Assembly: GCA_040394635.1 (NCBI GenBank)
Contig: JBEBRW010000021.1
Span: 12,660 to 76,659, forward strand
Direction: 5' to 3'
DNA from: UBA5239 sp040394635
Lineage (GTDB): Bacteria > Verrucomicrobiota > Lentisphaeria > Victivallales > Victivallaceae
Length of the DNA stretch: 64,000 nucleotides
Shown: in pieces, positions 15,599-23,974 of the stretch
Numbering within the stretch: the first letter of the stretch is position 1
Layout of the letters: each line of letters begins with the position of its first letter
The notes under the pieces: generated by a model
What the model saw: the letters and a program-made list of their open reading frames with translations, nothing else
The model's database searches: none
Told to the model about the DNA's origin: nothing
Translations under genes and position numbers: made by a program

Positions 15599-17533
15599 TC
15601 AGTCCGCGCAGTTGAGCATGCCGCCGGCGAGAACGATCCGCAGATCTTCGTCGGAGAGCTTGTGGTTCAGGGTAATCTCGACGCCGCCCGGAATTCTGGC
15701 CTTGACCGTGTTTCCGGCCTGCAGCTGCTGCGGCAGGTTTTCGATGACGATGGCGTCGCCTTCATTGATCAGGTCGTAATCGGCCGGATTGACGAAAGTC
15801 AGCGGCACGATCCCGAAGTTGATCAGGTTAGCCGAGTGGATACGCTCGATCGCCAGGGCAATGACGGCCTTCACCCCCAGGTACATCGGGCAGATCGCCG
15901 CGTGTTCGCGGGAGGAGCCCTGTCCGTAGCTGTCGCGGGCCACGATCACGCCGTGTCCGCCGGCATCGCGCACACAGGCGGCACGCTCGGCGAAGCTCGG
16001 CTTGCCGGGCTCGGTGAAGCATTCAAAAACGACTTTGGAATAAGCCGGAATATTGCTGCGCAGTTTCAGGTGAACACCGGCGGGCATGATGTGGTCGGTG
16101 GTGATTTTGTCGCCGACTTTGATCACGACTTCGCCGTTGAGTTTCTCCGGCAGCGGCTGGTTCATCGGCGGCTCGCCAATGGTCCGCTTGCGGATGATTT
16201 CGACCGGATTCGCCGAGGGGGCGAACACCAGATTGTCGTTGATCAGGAATTCCTGCGGTTCGGCGACTTCCGGGTATTCGATGCCGAGGTTGCGCGGGTC
16301 AGTGAATTCACCGGTCAGCGCGGCGGCCACGGCGGTTTCGGGACTGACCAGATACGCCTGGTCGCCCTTGGTGCCGGTACGCCCGGCGAAGTTGCGGTTA
16401 AATGTCCGCAGGGTCACGGTGTCGTCAGACGGGCTCTGACCCTGCCCGATGCACGGCCCGCAGCCGGTTTCCAGCACACGCGCCCCGGCGGCAATGATGT
16501 CCGCCAGCATACCGTTGCGCGCCAGCATTTCCAGCACCTGACGGCTGCCGGGGGCGATCGAGAGCGTCACATCCTGCGACACCTGACGGCCCTTCAGAAC
16601 TTTCGCCACCATCGCGAGGTCGCGGTACGAACTGTTGGTACAGGAACCGATGATGACCTGATTGACCTTGCCGCCTTTCATTTCGGCAATGGTTTTGATG
16701 TTATCCGGACTGGACGGGCAAGCGGCCAGCGGCACGATCTGCGCGAGGTCGATTTCGATGACCTGATCGTACTCGGCATCGGCGTCTGCCACCAGCTCAA
16801 CCCATTGCGCGCCGCGCTTTTGGGCGGCGAGGAAATCGCGCGTCCGGTCGTCCGACGGAAAAATCGAGGTGGTCACACCAAGCTCCGCCCCCATATTGGT
16901 GACAGTGGCGCGTTGCGGCACCGAGAGCGATTTGACGCCCGGACCGAAATATTCGACAATCGACCCGACATTGCCTTTGGTAGTCAGGATCGAGAGCATT
17001 TTCAAAATGATATCCTTGGCGGCGCACCACGGCTGCAGTTCGCCGGTCAGCTTCACGCCGACGACCTTCGGATACGCGAGACGGAACGGCTTGCCGGCCA
17101 TGGCCAGCGCCACGTCGAGGCCGCCCGCGCCGATGGCCATCATGCCGATGCCGCCGCCGGTCGGGGTGTGCGAGTCGGAACCGAGCAGCGTCTTGCCCGG
17201 CACGCCGAAACGCTCGAGGTGCACCTGGTGGCAAATGCCGTTGCCCGGCGCGGAGAACTGCACGCCCTTGTTGGCGGCGACCGACTGCAGGTACATGTGG
17301 TCATTGCGGTTTTCCGGTCCGTTCTGCATCATATTGTGGTCGACATACGAGACGGAGAGCTCGGTTTTGACCTTCGGCACCCGCATGGCTTCGAGTTCGA
17401 GGTAAGCCATGGTACCGGTGGCGTCCTGAGTCAGCGTCTGGTCGATTCTGATCGAAATCGGTGAGCCGGTGATCTTATCGCCGGAAACGAAATGAGCATC
17501 GATAATTTTCTGGGTAACGGTCCCTTTTGCCAT
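15599..17533 (-). CDS. acn: Aconitate hydratase
   Basis: This 644-residue enzyme isomerises citrate and isocitrate using a [4Fe-4S] cluster. Cluster ligands are visible in GSCTNSS and ETGCGPCIGQGQS, and substrate-binding motifs in SDSHTPTGGGIG and DSYGQGSSREHAA. The length fits the short aconitase group related to the mitochondrial/archaeal-type enzymes and not the roughly 890-residue AcnA or AcnB of E. coli. An ATG at 17533 gives MAKGTVTQKIIDAH, and AAGGAT lies a suitable distance upstream. No other citrate-cycle gene is in the window. Confidence 0.94.
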   Translation of the reverse strand: MAKGTVTQKIIDAHFVSGDKITGSPISIRIDQTLTQDATGTMAYLELEAMRVPKVKTELSVSYVDHNMMQNGPENRNDHMYLQSVAANKGVQFSAPGNGICHQVHLERFGVPGKTLLGSDSHTPTGGGIGMMAIGAGGLDVALAMAGKPFRLAYPKVVGVKLTGELQPWCAAKDIILKMLSILTTKGNVGSIVEYFGPGVKSLSVPQRATVTNMGAELGVTTSIFPSDDRTRDFLAAQKRGAQWVELVADADAEYDQVIEIDLAQIVPLAACPSSPDNIKTIAEMKGGKVNQVIIGSCTNSSYRDLAMVAKVLKGRQVSQDVTLSIAPGSRQVLEMLARNGMLADIIAAGARVLETGCGPCIGQGQSPSDDTVTLRTFNRNFAGRTGTKGDQAYLVSPETAVAAALTGEFTDPRNLGIEYPEVAEPQEFLINDNLVFAPSANPVEIIRKRTIGEPPMNQPLPEKLNGEVVIKVGDKITTDHIMPAGVHLKLRSNIPAYSKVVFECFTEPGKPSFAERAACVRDAGGHGVIVARDSYGQGSSREHAAICPMYLGVKAVIALAIERIHSANLINFGIVPLTFVNPADYDLINEGDAIVIENLPQQLQAGNTVKARIPGGVEITLNHKLSDEDLRIVLAGGMLNCAD

Positions 17534-17629
17534 AATTCCATATCCTTAAGTTGTATAATTTTAACATGAATGATCAATATAGCGCCAAAAATGCAATTCC
17601 GCAATATTAAAAGACGAAAAAAAATTTAT

Positions 17630-17658
17630 TTGTAATTTCCGCATATACCCAGTATGTT
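17630..17658 (+). promoter_or_regulatory. Candidate promoter for the nitroreductase gene
   Basis: TTGTAA (17630-17635), 17 bases, TATGTT (17653-17658); four of six matches in each box. The predicted start near 17665 leaves a short leader containing the GGAGG of the nitroreductase gene. This is the divergent gap with acn. Confidence 0.45.
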
Positions 17659-17686
17659 AAATAGCAAATCAACGATGGAGGTATTT

Positions 17687-18193
17687 ATGGAATTTTATGA
17701 TGTCATCAAACAGCGCCGCAGCATTCGCGGCTATCAGAATAAACCGATCCCGGCGGACGCCCTGCAACGCATCGGCGAAGCAGTAAATCTCGCACCTTCC
17801 GCCTGCAATATCCAGCCGTGGAAGTTCCTGGTCGTGGAAAACAAAGAGTTCCGCGACCGGATCTGCAAAATCTATAGCCAGCCGTGGCTGGCCGAAGCGC
17901 CGGCCATCGTCGTGGCCTTCGGCAACAATGAAATTTGCTGGAAGCGCCTCGAGGGCGACCCCATCGCCGCCATGGATATCGGCATCGCCATGGAGCACAT
18001 GGTGCTGGCTGCGGCTGCCGAAGGACTCGGCACTTGCTGGATCTGCGCCTACAACGTGGCCGCCATGAACGAAGCACTGCAGGTGAAATCACCGTGGACC
18101 ACCATGGCGATCTCGCCGCTCGGTTATGCCGCCAAGGACCCGGTGCCGCTGAAGCGCAAATCGATCGGTGAAGTTTTCGAGGTGATGAAGTAA
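17687..18193 (+). CDS. Nitroreductase-family flavoprotein
   Basis: This is a 168-residue FMN-dependent oxidoreductase of the small nitroreductase family. The phosphate-binding start QRRSIRGYQ, NLAPSACNIQPWKF, and AEGLGTCWI followed by ISPLGYAAKDP are family motifs. The ATG at 17687 follows GGAGG by 6 bases, so it is preferred over in-frame ATGs at 17654 and 17675. The stop overlaps the next start by one base (TAATG), which suggests coupling with the unknown 348-residue protein. Substrate is not predictable; such proteins in anaerobes often reduce quinones or nitro compounds. Confidence 0.9.
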   Translation: MEFYDVIKQRRSIRGYQNKPIPADALQRIGEAVNLAPSACNIQPWKFLVVENKEFRDRICKIYSQPWLAEAPAIVVAFGNNEICWKRLEGDPIAAMDIGIAMEHMVLAAAAEGLGTCWICAYNVAAMNEALQVKSPWTTMAISPLGYAAKDPVPLKRKSIGEVFEVMK

Positions 18194-19239
18194 TGGAAGG
18201 CGAAGAAAAAACCATCAACGGCCACAACTGGTTCGTCGAGCTCGACCCGTCACCGGATGCCCTGTTCAAGTTTGAGCTGGGCTCCACGGCGGTCCTGATC
18301 AAAGGCGTCTCGCTCGGCGTATTTACCGAAAGCAACGGCATCGTCAAAAAACAGCAATTGCACCACCGTGCCGACGGCCTCGGACAGGATTGCCACAGCG
18401 AAACGGTTATTCCGTTCGGCGTGGAGCCGCTGGTCCGCCGCGACACGGAGTTCAGCGACGGTTCGCTGCGGGTAGTGACCGACATCGGCATCGGCGGCAG
18501 GGCCTCCTATGACGACATCGAAGTGGACCCGCTCGAAATCACCGGAAAATTGCGCCGGATCGCCGTGGCGGACATCCCGGAATCCGGCCAGCCCTTCCCC
18601 GAGCCGAAATGGCAGGAGCTGACGGCGGCCGAAACGGTATTTTTCAGCGGCGACAAACCATTTCTCTACTGCATCGTCGAGGATGAACAGGGCAAGTGCC
18701 TGACCATCGGCTGCGGCGACGACCTGTGGCGCTGGAGCGGCGCCGCCGAACTGGAAGGCGTTACCGCCGAGTTCAGCATTGCCGCGAGCACCGCCGGGGT
18801 GGCGATTCGCCGCAAACCGTATATTTTCCCGAAGGAATTCTCCTGCGGCAACCGCAGCTGGCGCTTCAAATGGTTCATCGGCTGGTGCGGCGAGCAGCAG
18901 GCCGTCACAGGCGACTGGGAGGAGCTCAAGCTCGATCCCGCCGAACTGCCGGACCACATCCAGGCGGCCGACGCAAGCGGCAAACGGCATCCCGATATGA
19001 TCTGCAAGCAGGCCCCTGCCTGGCGCAAAGCCTTTAAGAAGGCCGTCCGCGCGGCAGCGGCCCGCGGTGCGAAGATCTATGTGAAGGCCGACCAGCCGGT
19101 TTTCTGCGGCGACGCGGCCCACATGGAGCGCAACCGCAAAAGTTTCCTGCCGCACTGCGATATGATGATCAGCCTCGAGTTGTACCAGTGGGCCAAACAA
19201 ACCATGAAGGCCGCCAACGGCGACTTCAGAATCGAATAA
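18193..19239 (+). CDS. Unrecognised protein of 348 residues
   Basis: No family is recognised. The protein looks soluble: there is no signal peptide or membrane helix. The N-terminal two thirds is rich in alternating hydrophobic strands (for example GSTAVLIKGVSLGVFTES and VAIRRKPYIFPKEF), suggesting beta-sandwich domains; the last 80 residues are helical and lysine-rich (RKAFKKAVRAAAARGAKIY) and include HCDMMISLELYQWAKQ. Several cysteines are scattered, without a CxxC pattern. Its ATG overlaps the nitroreductase stop by one base, so co-translation is likely. Its stop directly abuts the stop of the convergent aminotransferase gene, with no base between. Confidence 0.7.
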   Translation: MEGEEKTINGHNWFVELDPSPDALFKFELGSTAVLIKGVSLGVFTESNGIVKKQQLHHRADGLGQDCHSETVIPFGVEPLVRRDTEFSDGSLRVVTDIGIGGRASYDDIEVDPLEITGKLRRIAVADIPESGQPFPEPKWQELTAAETVFFSGDKPFLYCIVEDEQGKCLTIGCGDDLWRWSGAAELEGVTAEFSIAASTAGVAIRRKPYIFPKEFSCGNRSWRFKWFIGWCGEQQAVTGDWEELKLDPAELPDHIQAADASGKRHPDMICKQAPAWRKAFKKAVRAAAARGAKIYVKADQPVFCGDAAHMERNRKSFLPHCDMMISLELYQWAKQTMKAANGDFRIE

Positions 19240-20391
19240 TCACCCGCGTTTTTCCAGAAAGCAGCGGATGAGCTTCGCGATCCGGATGACCTGCTCAATT
19301 GTCAATTCATAATAACACGGCAATCTGAGCAGGCGCCCGGCAATATCATCGGTAATCGGCAACTCCGGCACAGTTCCGGCGAAATGCCTTCCGGCCGAGG
19401 ACGTGTGCAGCGGCACATAATGAAACACCGGCATGATATCATACGACTTCAGATAATCGATCAGTCCGCTACGCGTCTGCAGGTCGTTCAGCACGATATG
19501 GTACATATGTGCATTGTGGCGGCAATCATCCGGAATGAATGGCCGCTGCAGCAGTCCGTCGCGCTCCAGCGCCTCCAGTTCCCGGTGATAAGCACTCCAA
19601 AGCTGAAGCCGCTTGACTGTAATCATTTCCGCCTCCTGCAGCTGAGCATAGAGAAATGCGGCGATCAGCTCCGACGGCAGATAACTGGACCCGATATCCA
19701 CCCACGTGTATTTATCGGTCATACCCCGAAAGAACTTGGCGCGGTCCGTCCCCTTCTCCCGAATGATCTCGGCACGCTCGATAAATTTCGGGTTATTGAC
19801 GGCAATGGCTCCGCCCTCCCCGGAAATAAAGTTCTTGGTCTCGTGGAACGAATAACACCCCAGGTCACCGATCGTCCCCAGGAATTTACCCTTGTAAGTG
19901 GCGCAGACGCCCTGTGCCGCGTCTTCCACGACCAGCAGCTTATATTTGGCCGCCAAGCTCATAATGGCATTCATGTCGCAGGCCACGCCACCATAATGAA
20001 CAGGCACGATGACTTTGGTGCGTTTGGTAATCAGTTCTTCGATCCGGGTCTCATCGATATTCTTGGTGTCCGGCCGGATTTCGCAGAAAAGCGGTACGCC
20101 GCCCCGCAGCACAAACGCATTGGCCGTAGAGACAAAGGTAAAAGACGGCATGATGACTTCGTCGCCCGGCTGAATATCGCACAATATGGCGGCCATTTCC
20201 AAAGCGGCGGTACAGGAGTGCGTCAGCAGAATTTTCTGCGCATCGAAACTTTTTTCCAACCATTCGCTGCATAGCCGGGTGAACGGACCGTCACCGGAGA
20301 GATGCCCGTTTGCTACGGCCTGACGGATATACTCAAGTTCACGACCAATAATATACGGTTTATTGAAAACTATTTTCTCTGATTTTTCCAT
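19240..20391 (-). CDS. wecE: WecE-like sugar aminotransferase (DegT/DnrJ/EryC1 family)
   Basis: This is a 383-residue PLP enzyme, closest in look to dTDP-4-amino-4,6-dideoxygalactose transaminase. The PLP lysine lies in YSFHETKNFISGEGG, with VVEDAAQG upstream and the start NKPYIIGRELEYI typical of WecE. The ATG at 20391 is inside the end of the acetyltransferase gene (22-base overlap). It is last of a four-gene leftward cassette with a WecD-like acetyltransferase, a polyprenyl-phosphate glycosyltransferase and a GT-C protein, consistent with making and transferring a 4-acetamido-4,6-dideoxyhexose. The precise sugar is inferred, not shown. Confidence 0.85.
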   Translation of the reverse strand: MEKSEKIVFNKPYIIGRELEYIRQAVANGHLSGDGPFTRLCSEWLEKSFDAQKILLTHSCTAALEMAAILCDIQPGDEVIMPSFTFVSTANAFVLRGGVPLFCEIRPDTKNIDETRIEELITKRTKVIVPVHYGGVACDMNAIMSLAAKYKLLVVEDAAQGVCATYKGKFLGTIGDLGCYSFHETKNFISGEGGAIAVNNPKFIERAEIIREKGTDRAKFFRGMTDKYTWVDIGSSYLPSELIAAFLYAQLQEAEMITVKRLQLWSAYHRELEALERDGLLQRPFIPDDCRHNAHMYHIVLNDLQTRSGLIDYLKSYDIMPVFHYVPLHTSSAGRHFAGTVPELPITDDIAGRLLRLPCYYELTIEQVIRIAKLIRCFLEKRG

Positions 20392-21056
20392 AAGTGCCAG
20401 ATATAAGTTGAGTTCAGTACCTGATAACCACGGGCTCGGTAAAACCCGCACGCCCCGCTGTTCTGCAATTGTGTTGCAACCCGCATACAGCGGATTTTCT
20501 GCTCGGCTGCACAGACCAATGATGAAGCAACGCCTTTTTGCCGAAACTCATCCCGGACCGCCAGCAATTCGATACGTCCGCGTTCCGCATGAGTTGAATA
20601 CAGATTCAGCCCGATCACCTCATCATTGCCATTCAACGCCGTCAGCAATGCATAACCGGGCGCCTGAAATGCTTTATCGAGCCAGCAGCGGTACATCCGG
20701 CCAGCATCCGACACAAAACCGGGGTCCAGAAAAAAGCGCGAATACCTGCCGCTGGCCTCCGCCAATTCATAAAGTTCCTCGGAGGGAGAATTCGCTTCCA
20801 CGATTCTGTACGTGGATTCACCTGAAGCACCTTCTATTTTTTTCTCGAATTCGACTCTGCCACCAAGTTCCCGTACTTCCACCCCGGCAATGCCAGTCAA
20901 CTCAATTTTCTCATCCGAAAACAGATAAAAAACATCACCCTGCGTATCGGCTACCACACGGCTTAACTCCGCCATACCGAACCCGCTTTCAATCTCAATC
21001 TTAAAGATCTTCCGGTGAAAAAAGGCACTATCCCATTCCAGATATTCCGCAGTCAT
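20370..21056 (-). CDS. wecD: WecD-like sugar N-acetyltransferase (GNAT)
   Basis: This 228-residue protein has a GNAT domain in its second half: IELLAVRDEFRQKGVASSLV is the acetyl-CoA loop region (R/Q-x-x-G-x-A pattern), followed by QLQNSGACGFYRARGY. The N-terminal half beginning EYLEWDSAFFHRKIFKIE matches the start of WecD, the TDP-fucosamine acetyltransferase. In enterobacteria WecE and WecD act consecutively to make TDP-Fuc4NAc; the two genes overlap here by 22 bases. It starts 4 bases inside the end of the glycosyltransferase gene. Confidence 0.78.
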   Translation of the reverse strand: MTAEYLEWDSAFFHRKIFKIEIESGFGMAELSRVVADTQGDVFYLFSDEKIELTGIAGVEVRELGGRVEFEKKIEGASGESTYRIVEANSPSEELYELAEASGRYSRFFLDPGFVSDAGRMYRCWLDKAFQAPGYALLTALNGNDEVIGLNLYSTHAERGRIELLAVRDEFRQKGVASSLVCAAEQKIRCMRVATQLQNSGACGFYRARGYQVLNSTYIWHLWKNQRK

Positions 21057-21997
21057 CGTTCATCACTTTCCAGGTTCAACTTCTCATGAATCACGTAACA
21101 AGGGCGTTCTTTCACCTGATTGAAAATTTTTCCGACGTAGATGCCGGTCAAACCAATGATTGCCATCTGAATTCCGCCCAAAAACCAGATACTCAAAATC
21201 AAACTGGCATAACCTGCAACCTTGATATAACCGACCAGCGCCAGAGAGAAATAGATGACAAACACCACCAGCGCCAGGCAAATAATACACAGGCCGAAGA
21301 TCAGGCACAATTTCAACGGCTTCTCGGAGAACGCGATGATATTATCCCCGGCCAGCCTGAACAGCTTGATCAGCGGATACGAGGATTTGCCCGACTTGCG
21401 CTCCGCATGCTGCACCGCCAGAGTTGTCTTGCGAAACCCCACCCAGTTCACCATCAGCGGGAAAAAGCGAATCGAGTCATGCATCGACAATATCGCCTGA
21501 ATGACCGGCCGCCGGTAAATGCCGAAATTGGCGATGCTCGCATCGAGCTTCGTACCGGTCAAATAACCGAAAACCGCATAAAAAATCCGGGATTCCAGAC
21601 ATTTCATCCATGAATCCTGTCGATTCACCCTGCAGGCAAACACGGAATCATACCCTTCCTCCGCCTTGGCATATAAATTCGGAATCTCCTCCGGCCGGTC
21701 CTGCAGGTCGCAGTCCATGACCACCACCCAGTCGCCCGAGCAGCAATTCAAACCCGCGGTAATAGCATAGTGCTGCCCGAAATTACGGGACAAATTCAGC
21801 CCTTTCACCCGCCGGTCCGTCCTGCACAATTTCTCAATAACCGCCCAGGAATTATCCGGACTGGCATCGTTGACCAGAATCAGCTCGTAAGCGGTTTCCG
21901 GCATCGAATTCAACGCAACATCCACCCGCTGCTGCAGCTCTTCCAGAAACAACTCTCCATGATAAACGGGAACCACGATTGAAATAAGTTCAGTCAT
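21053..21997 (-). CDS. Family 2 polyprenyl-phosphate glycosyltransferase (ArnC/GtrB/DPM1-like)
   Basis: This protein has 314 residues. The GT-A catalytic domain shows SIVVPVYHGE, LVNDASPDNS, SRNFGQHYAITAGL and the DxD-containing DCDLQDRPEE. Two C-terminal transmembrane helices (about residues 230-255 and 262-290) anchor it, as in GtrB and ArnC, which load a sugar onto undecaprenyl phosphate on the cytoplasmic face. The start at 21997 is the first that gives the family N-terminus; upstream extension overlaps the GT-C gene. It overlaps that gene by 8 bases and wecD by 4, so the cassette is one operon. Confidence 0.9.
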   Translation of the reverse strand: MTELISIVVPVYHGELFLEELQQRVDVALNSMPETAYELILVNDASPDNSWAVIEKLCRTDRRVKGLNLSRNFGQHYAITAGLNCCSGDWVVVMDCDLQDRPEEIPNLYAKAEEGYDSVFACRVNRQDSWMKCLESRIFYAVFGYLTGTKLDASIANFGIYRRPVIQAILSMHDSIRFFPLMVNWVGFRKTTLAVQHAERKSGKSSYPLIKLFRLAGDNIIAFSEKPLKLCLIFGLCIICLALVVFVIYFSLALVGYIKVAGYASLILSIWFLGGIQMAIIGLTGIYVGKIFNQVKERPCYVIHEKLNLESDER

Positions 21998-23519
21998 CGT
22001 CACCCTCTTTTGGGGTCTTGGAGAAGAGAAGCCCGGAAAAGACCGCCAAGCCGGGCGTCTGGGGTGTGATTCTATCGACATAGTAAATATTGCAGTCCGC
22101 GTTTGGGGTAAACTCGGGTTGGAACCAGGGATCCATACTGTTTGCAGCATAAAGCAGAATTGCATTTTCATTAAAATCAGACTTTGTGGCGGCTTTGGCG
22201 CTGCAATACTGCGGGACAATACCATATGCACGAATATTCGGCAACGGCTTCGTCACATAACGTAATTCCGGCATTGTCAGAATCTGCGGATAAGGAACTT
22301 TGCAGATCAACTCTATATCCGGCGATTGTTCCTCCAGCGTCCGGCTCAGCCGTTGATCGGATTCCACCGCCCTCAGGTATTCCCGGGAACGCTCAAGCAA
22401 AGGAAAGTCCATGTGGTGCATCGGCGGCAGCAACGCACCATGCTGATTGATCAACTGAACCACAACCAGAAATATGGTAATCAACGCCACATTTTTATCC
22501 TGACATTTTTTCAAAACAAACGCCAGCATCAGGGTCATTGGCAAAATAATGATCGCAGTATAACGCGGCAATTGCGGAGCCGAGCTCAAATAATACGCCA
22601 CAAAATACCCGATAATTAAAATAGGCAGCAAAACATATTTACGGTCCTTGATGAAAATCGTTCTGCTCCGGTAAAAAATCACCAGAAAACCGATTATTCC
22701 GACCGATAGTTTCAGGGAGATCCACGGATAAAACATTTCAGTATGGAACGTCACCAATGCCAGCCCCATCTTGAGTATGCCGGACGAATTATCCTGCCCC
22801 GGATACGCGGTGACTACATATAGCCCGAACAGCAATCCGCACACCACCACGGCCACGGCCAGATATTTCAGGTAAAGCCGCCGCCCTTCTTCCTGCTTTG
22901 CCATCAGAATGTATACAAAATAAGTGATCAAAGCCAGCAAAAGTAGAATTCCGGTAAATTTGATGAAACAGGACAATGCGCCCACCGCAATCGCCCGCCA
23001 TATCTTCCCCTCCAGGAATAAATATACTCCCAGCATGACCAAAGCCGTCAATACCGCCTCCTGCCCCATGGCCGCCATCCGGCTGGTCACAATAGGCTCG
23101 CTCAGGGCCACCACGCCCCACAATAATGCCATCCGGGGAGAAACAAATCGGGCCGCCAGGCGAATGAACAACATCCCGGCAACTGCCAGGGCCACCATGT
23201 TGACCAGATGCGCTATCACATGTACCGTCAATGGAGGCAGCGCCCAATACAGAACCCCATACGCCAGAGGCATGATGCCGAATGGATATATGCAGGAACC
23301 GCCATTGGTATAACTCTGCTCCGGCGTGTAAAGCGAAGCAAAATCAAAATTGCTCCGGGCCAGATAAATCGCCTGATTGTGGAGTCCCATAATCTCATCC
23401 CAGTAAGGCAGATTGGTCAGGATGGATAAATTACATAGAAATATGACGGCGAAGATACCCGCAAACAGATAACATTTTGACTGAATCAGTTTGTCGATAA
23501 ATTTTTCGCCAGATTCCAT
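21990..23519 (-). CDS. GT-C type membrane glycosyltransferase (ArnT/PMT-like, GT39-like)
   Basis: This 509-residue protein has about ten transmembrane helices and a soluble C-terminal domain from about residue 370. The first periplasmic loop carries YWDE near residue 39, the acidic motif used by GT-C enzymes that take a sugar from a polyprenyl-phosphate donor. Next to a GtrB/ArnC-like donor-loading enzyme this fits transfer of a modified sugar to lipid A, O-antigen, protein or another periplasmic acceptor; the acceptor is unknown. It is the first gene of the leftward cassette, divergent from the STAS gene. Codon use and base composition are somewhat more AT-rich than in the surrounding genes. 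Confidence 0.78.
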   Translation of the reverse strand: MESGEKFIDKLIQSKCYLFAGIFAVIFLCNLSILTNLPYWDEIMGLHNQAIYLARSNFDFASLYTPEQSYTNGGSCIYPFGIMPLAYGVLYWALPPLTVHVIAHLVNMVALAVAGMLFIRLAARFVSPRMALLWGVVALSEPIVTSRMAAMGQEAVLTALVMLGVYLFLEGKIWRAIAVGALSCFIKFTGILLLLALITYFVYILMAKQEEGRRLYLKYLAVAVVVCGLLFGLYVVTAYPGQDNSSGILKMGLALVTFHTEMFYPWISLKLSVGIIGFLVIFYRSRTIFIKDRKYVLLPILIIGYFVAYYLSSAPQLPRYTAIIILPMTLMLAFVLKKCQDKNVALITIFLVVVQLINQHGALLPPMHHMDFPLLERSREYLRAVESDQRLSRTLEEQSPDIELICKVPYPQILTMPELRYVTKPLPNIRAYGIVPQYCSAKAATKSDFNENAILLYAANSMDPWFQPEFTPNADCNIYYVDRITPQTPGLAVFSGLLFSKTPKEGDDD

Positions 23520-23622
23520 AAAAAATTTTCACCTTGTATTTTGTTACACATTAGCATCCTTCGCCCCTTTTTCAAATCAGAAAGATCAATATATTTCTTT
23601 ACTTTCTATTGAAATTACGGCC

Positions 23623-23651
23623 TTGACTAAATATATTTATTCAGATAATTT
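23623..23651 (+). promoter_or_regulatory. Candidate promoter for the STAS/phosphatase pair
   Basis: TTGACT (23623-23628), 17 bases, TAATTT (23646-23651). The -35 matches five of six and the -10 is weak, in an AT-rich divergent gap. The AGGAG for the STAS gene follows about 8 bases later, so the leader would be very short. Confidence 0.4.
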
Positions 23652-23674
23652 TATATACAGGAGTGAAGAAGATT

Positions 23675-23974
23675 ATGGAAATAGTGGAACATCGCGATAA
23701 CGAAACTCTGACTCTGGAATTCAATGGCCGGCTGGACGCCCTCGCCGCGCTTGAACTCGACAAGAAATTGCAGGCCTCTTTGAAAGATGTCAAAAAGTTG
23801 TATCTGGACTTCTCCAAGGTGCCGTATATCGCCAGTGCCGGGGTCCGGGTCATCGTTCAGGCCCAGAAAACCATGGAGCAGCAGGGCTCGATGACACTGC
23901 GCCATGTCAACAAAAGTGTCCTGGAAGTCTTTGAAATAACCCGTCTGGTGAAATTTCTCAAGATCGAAGAATGA
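23675..23974 (+). CDS. STAS-domain anti-sigma factor antagonist
   Basis: This is a 99-residue single STAS domain, like SpoIIAA/RsbV. The phosphorylatable serine lies in PYIASAGVRV at about residue 56 (conserved AS-GVR pattern), within the usual strand-helix context, LDFSKVPYIASAG. ATG at 23675 has AGGAG 11 bases upstream; an in-frame GTG at 23663 overlaps that site and is less likely. Its stop overlaps the start of the phosphatase/kinase gene (ATGA). In partner switching the unphosphorylated protein captures the anti-sigma kinase and frees a sigma factor or other target. No sigma factor gene adjoins it. Confidence 0.9.
   Translation: MEIVEHRDNETLTLEFNGRLDALAALELDKKLQASLKDVKKLYLDFSKVPYIASAGVRVIVQAQKTMEQQGSMTLRHVNKSVLEVFEITRLVKFLKIEE

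Noticed and set aside
15455..17464. 669-codon open frame on the plus strand opposite acn
   Set aside because: Aconitase on the other strand is a complete, motif-confirmed gene; the antisense product is rich in R, H and D with no recognisable domain.
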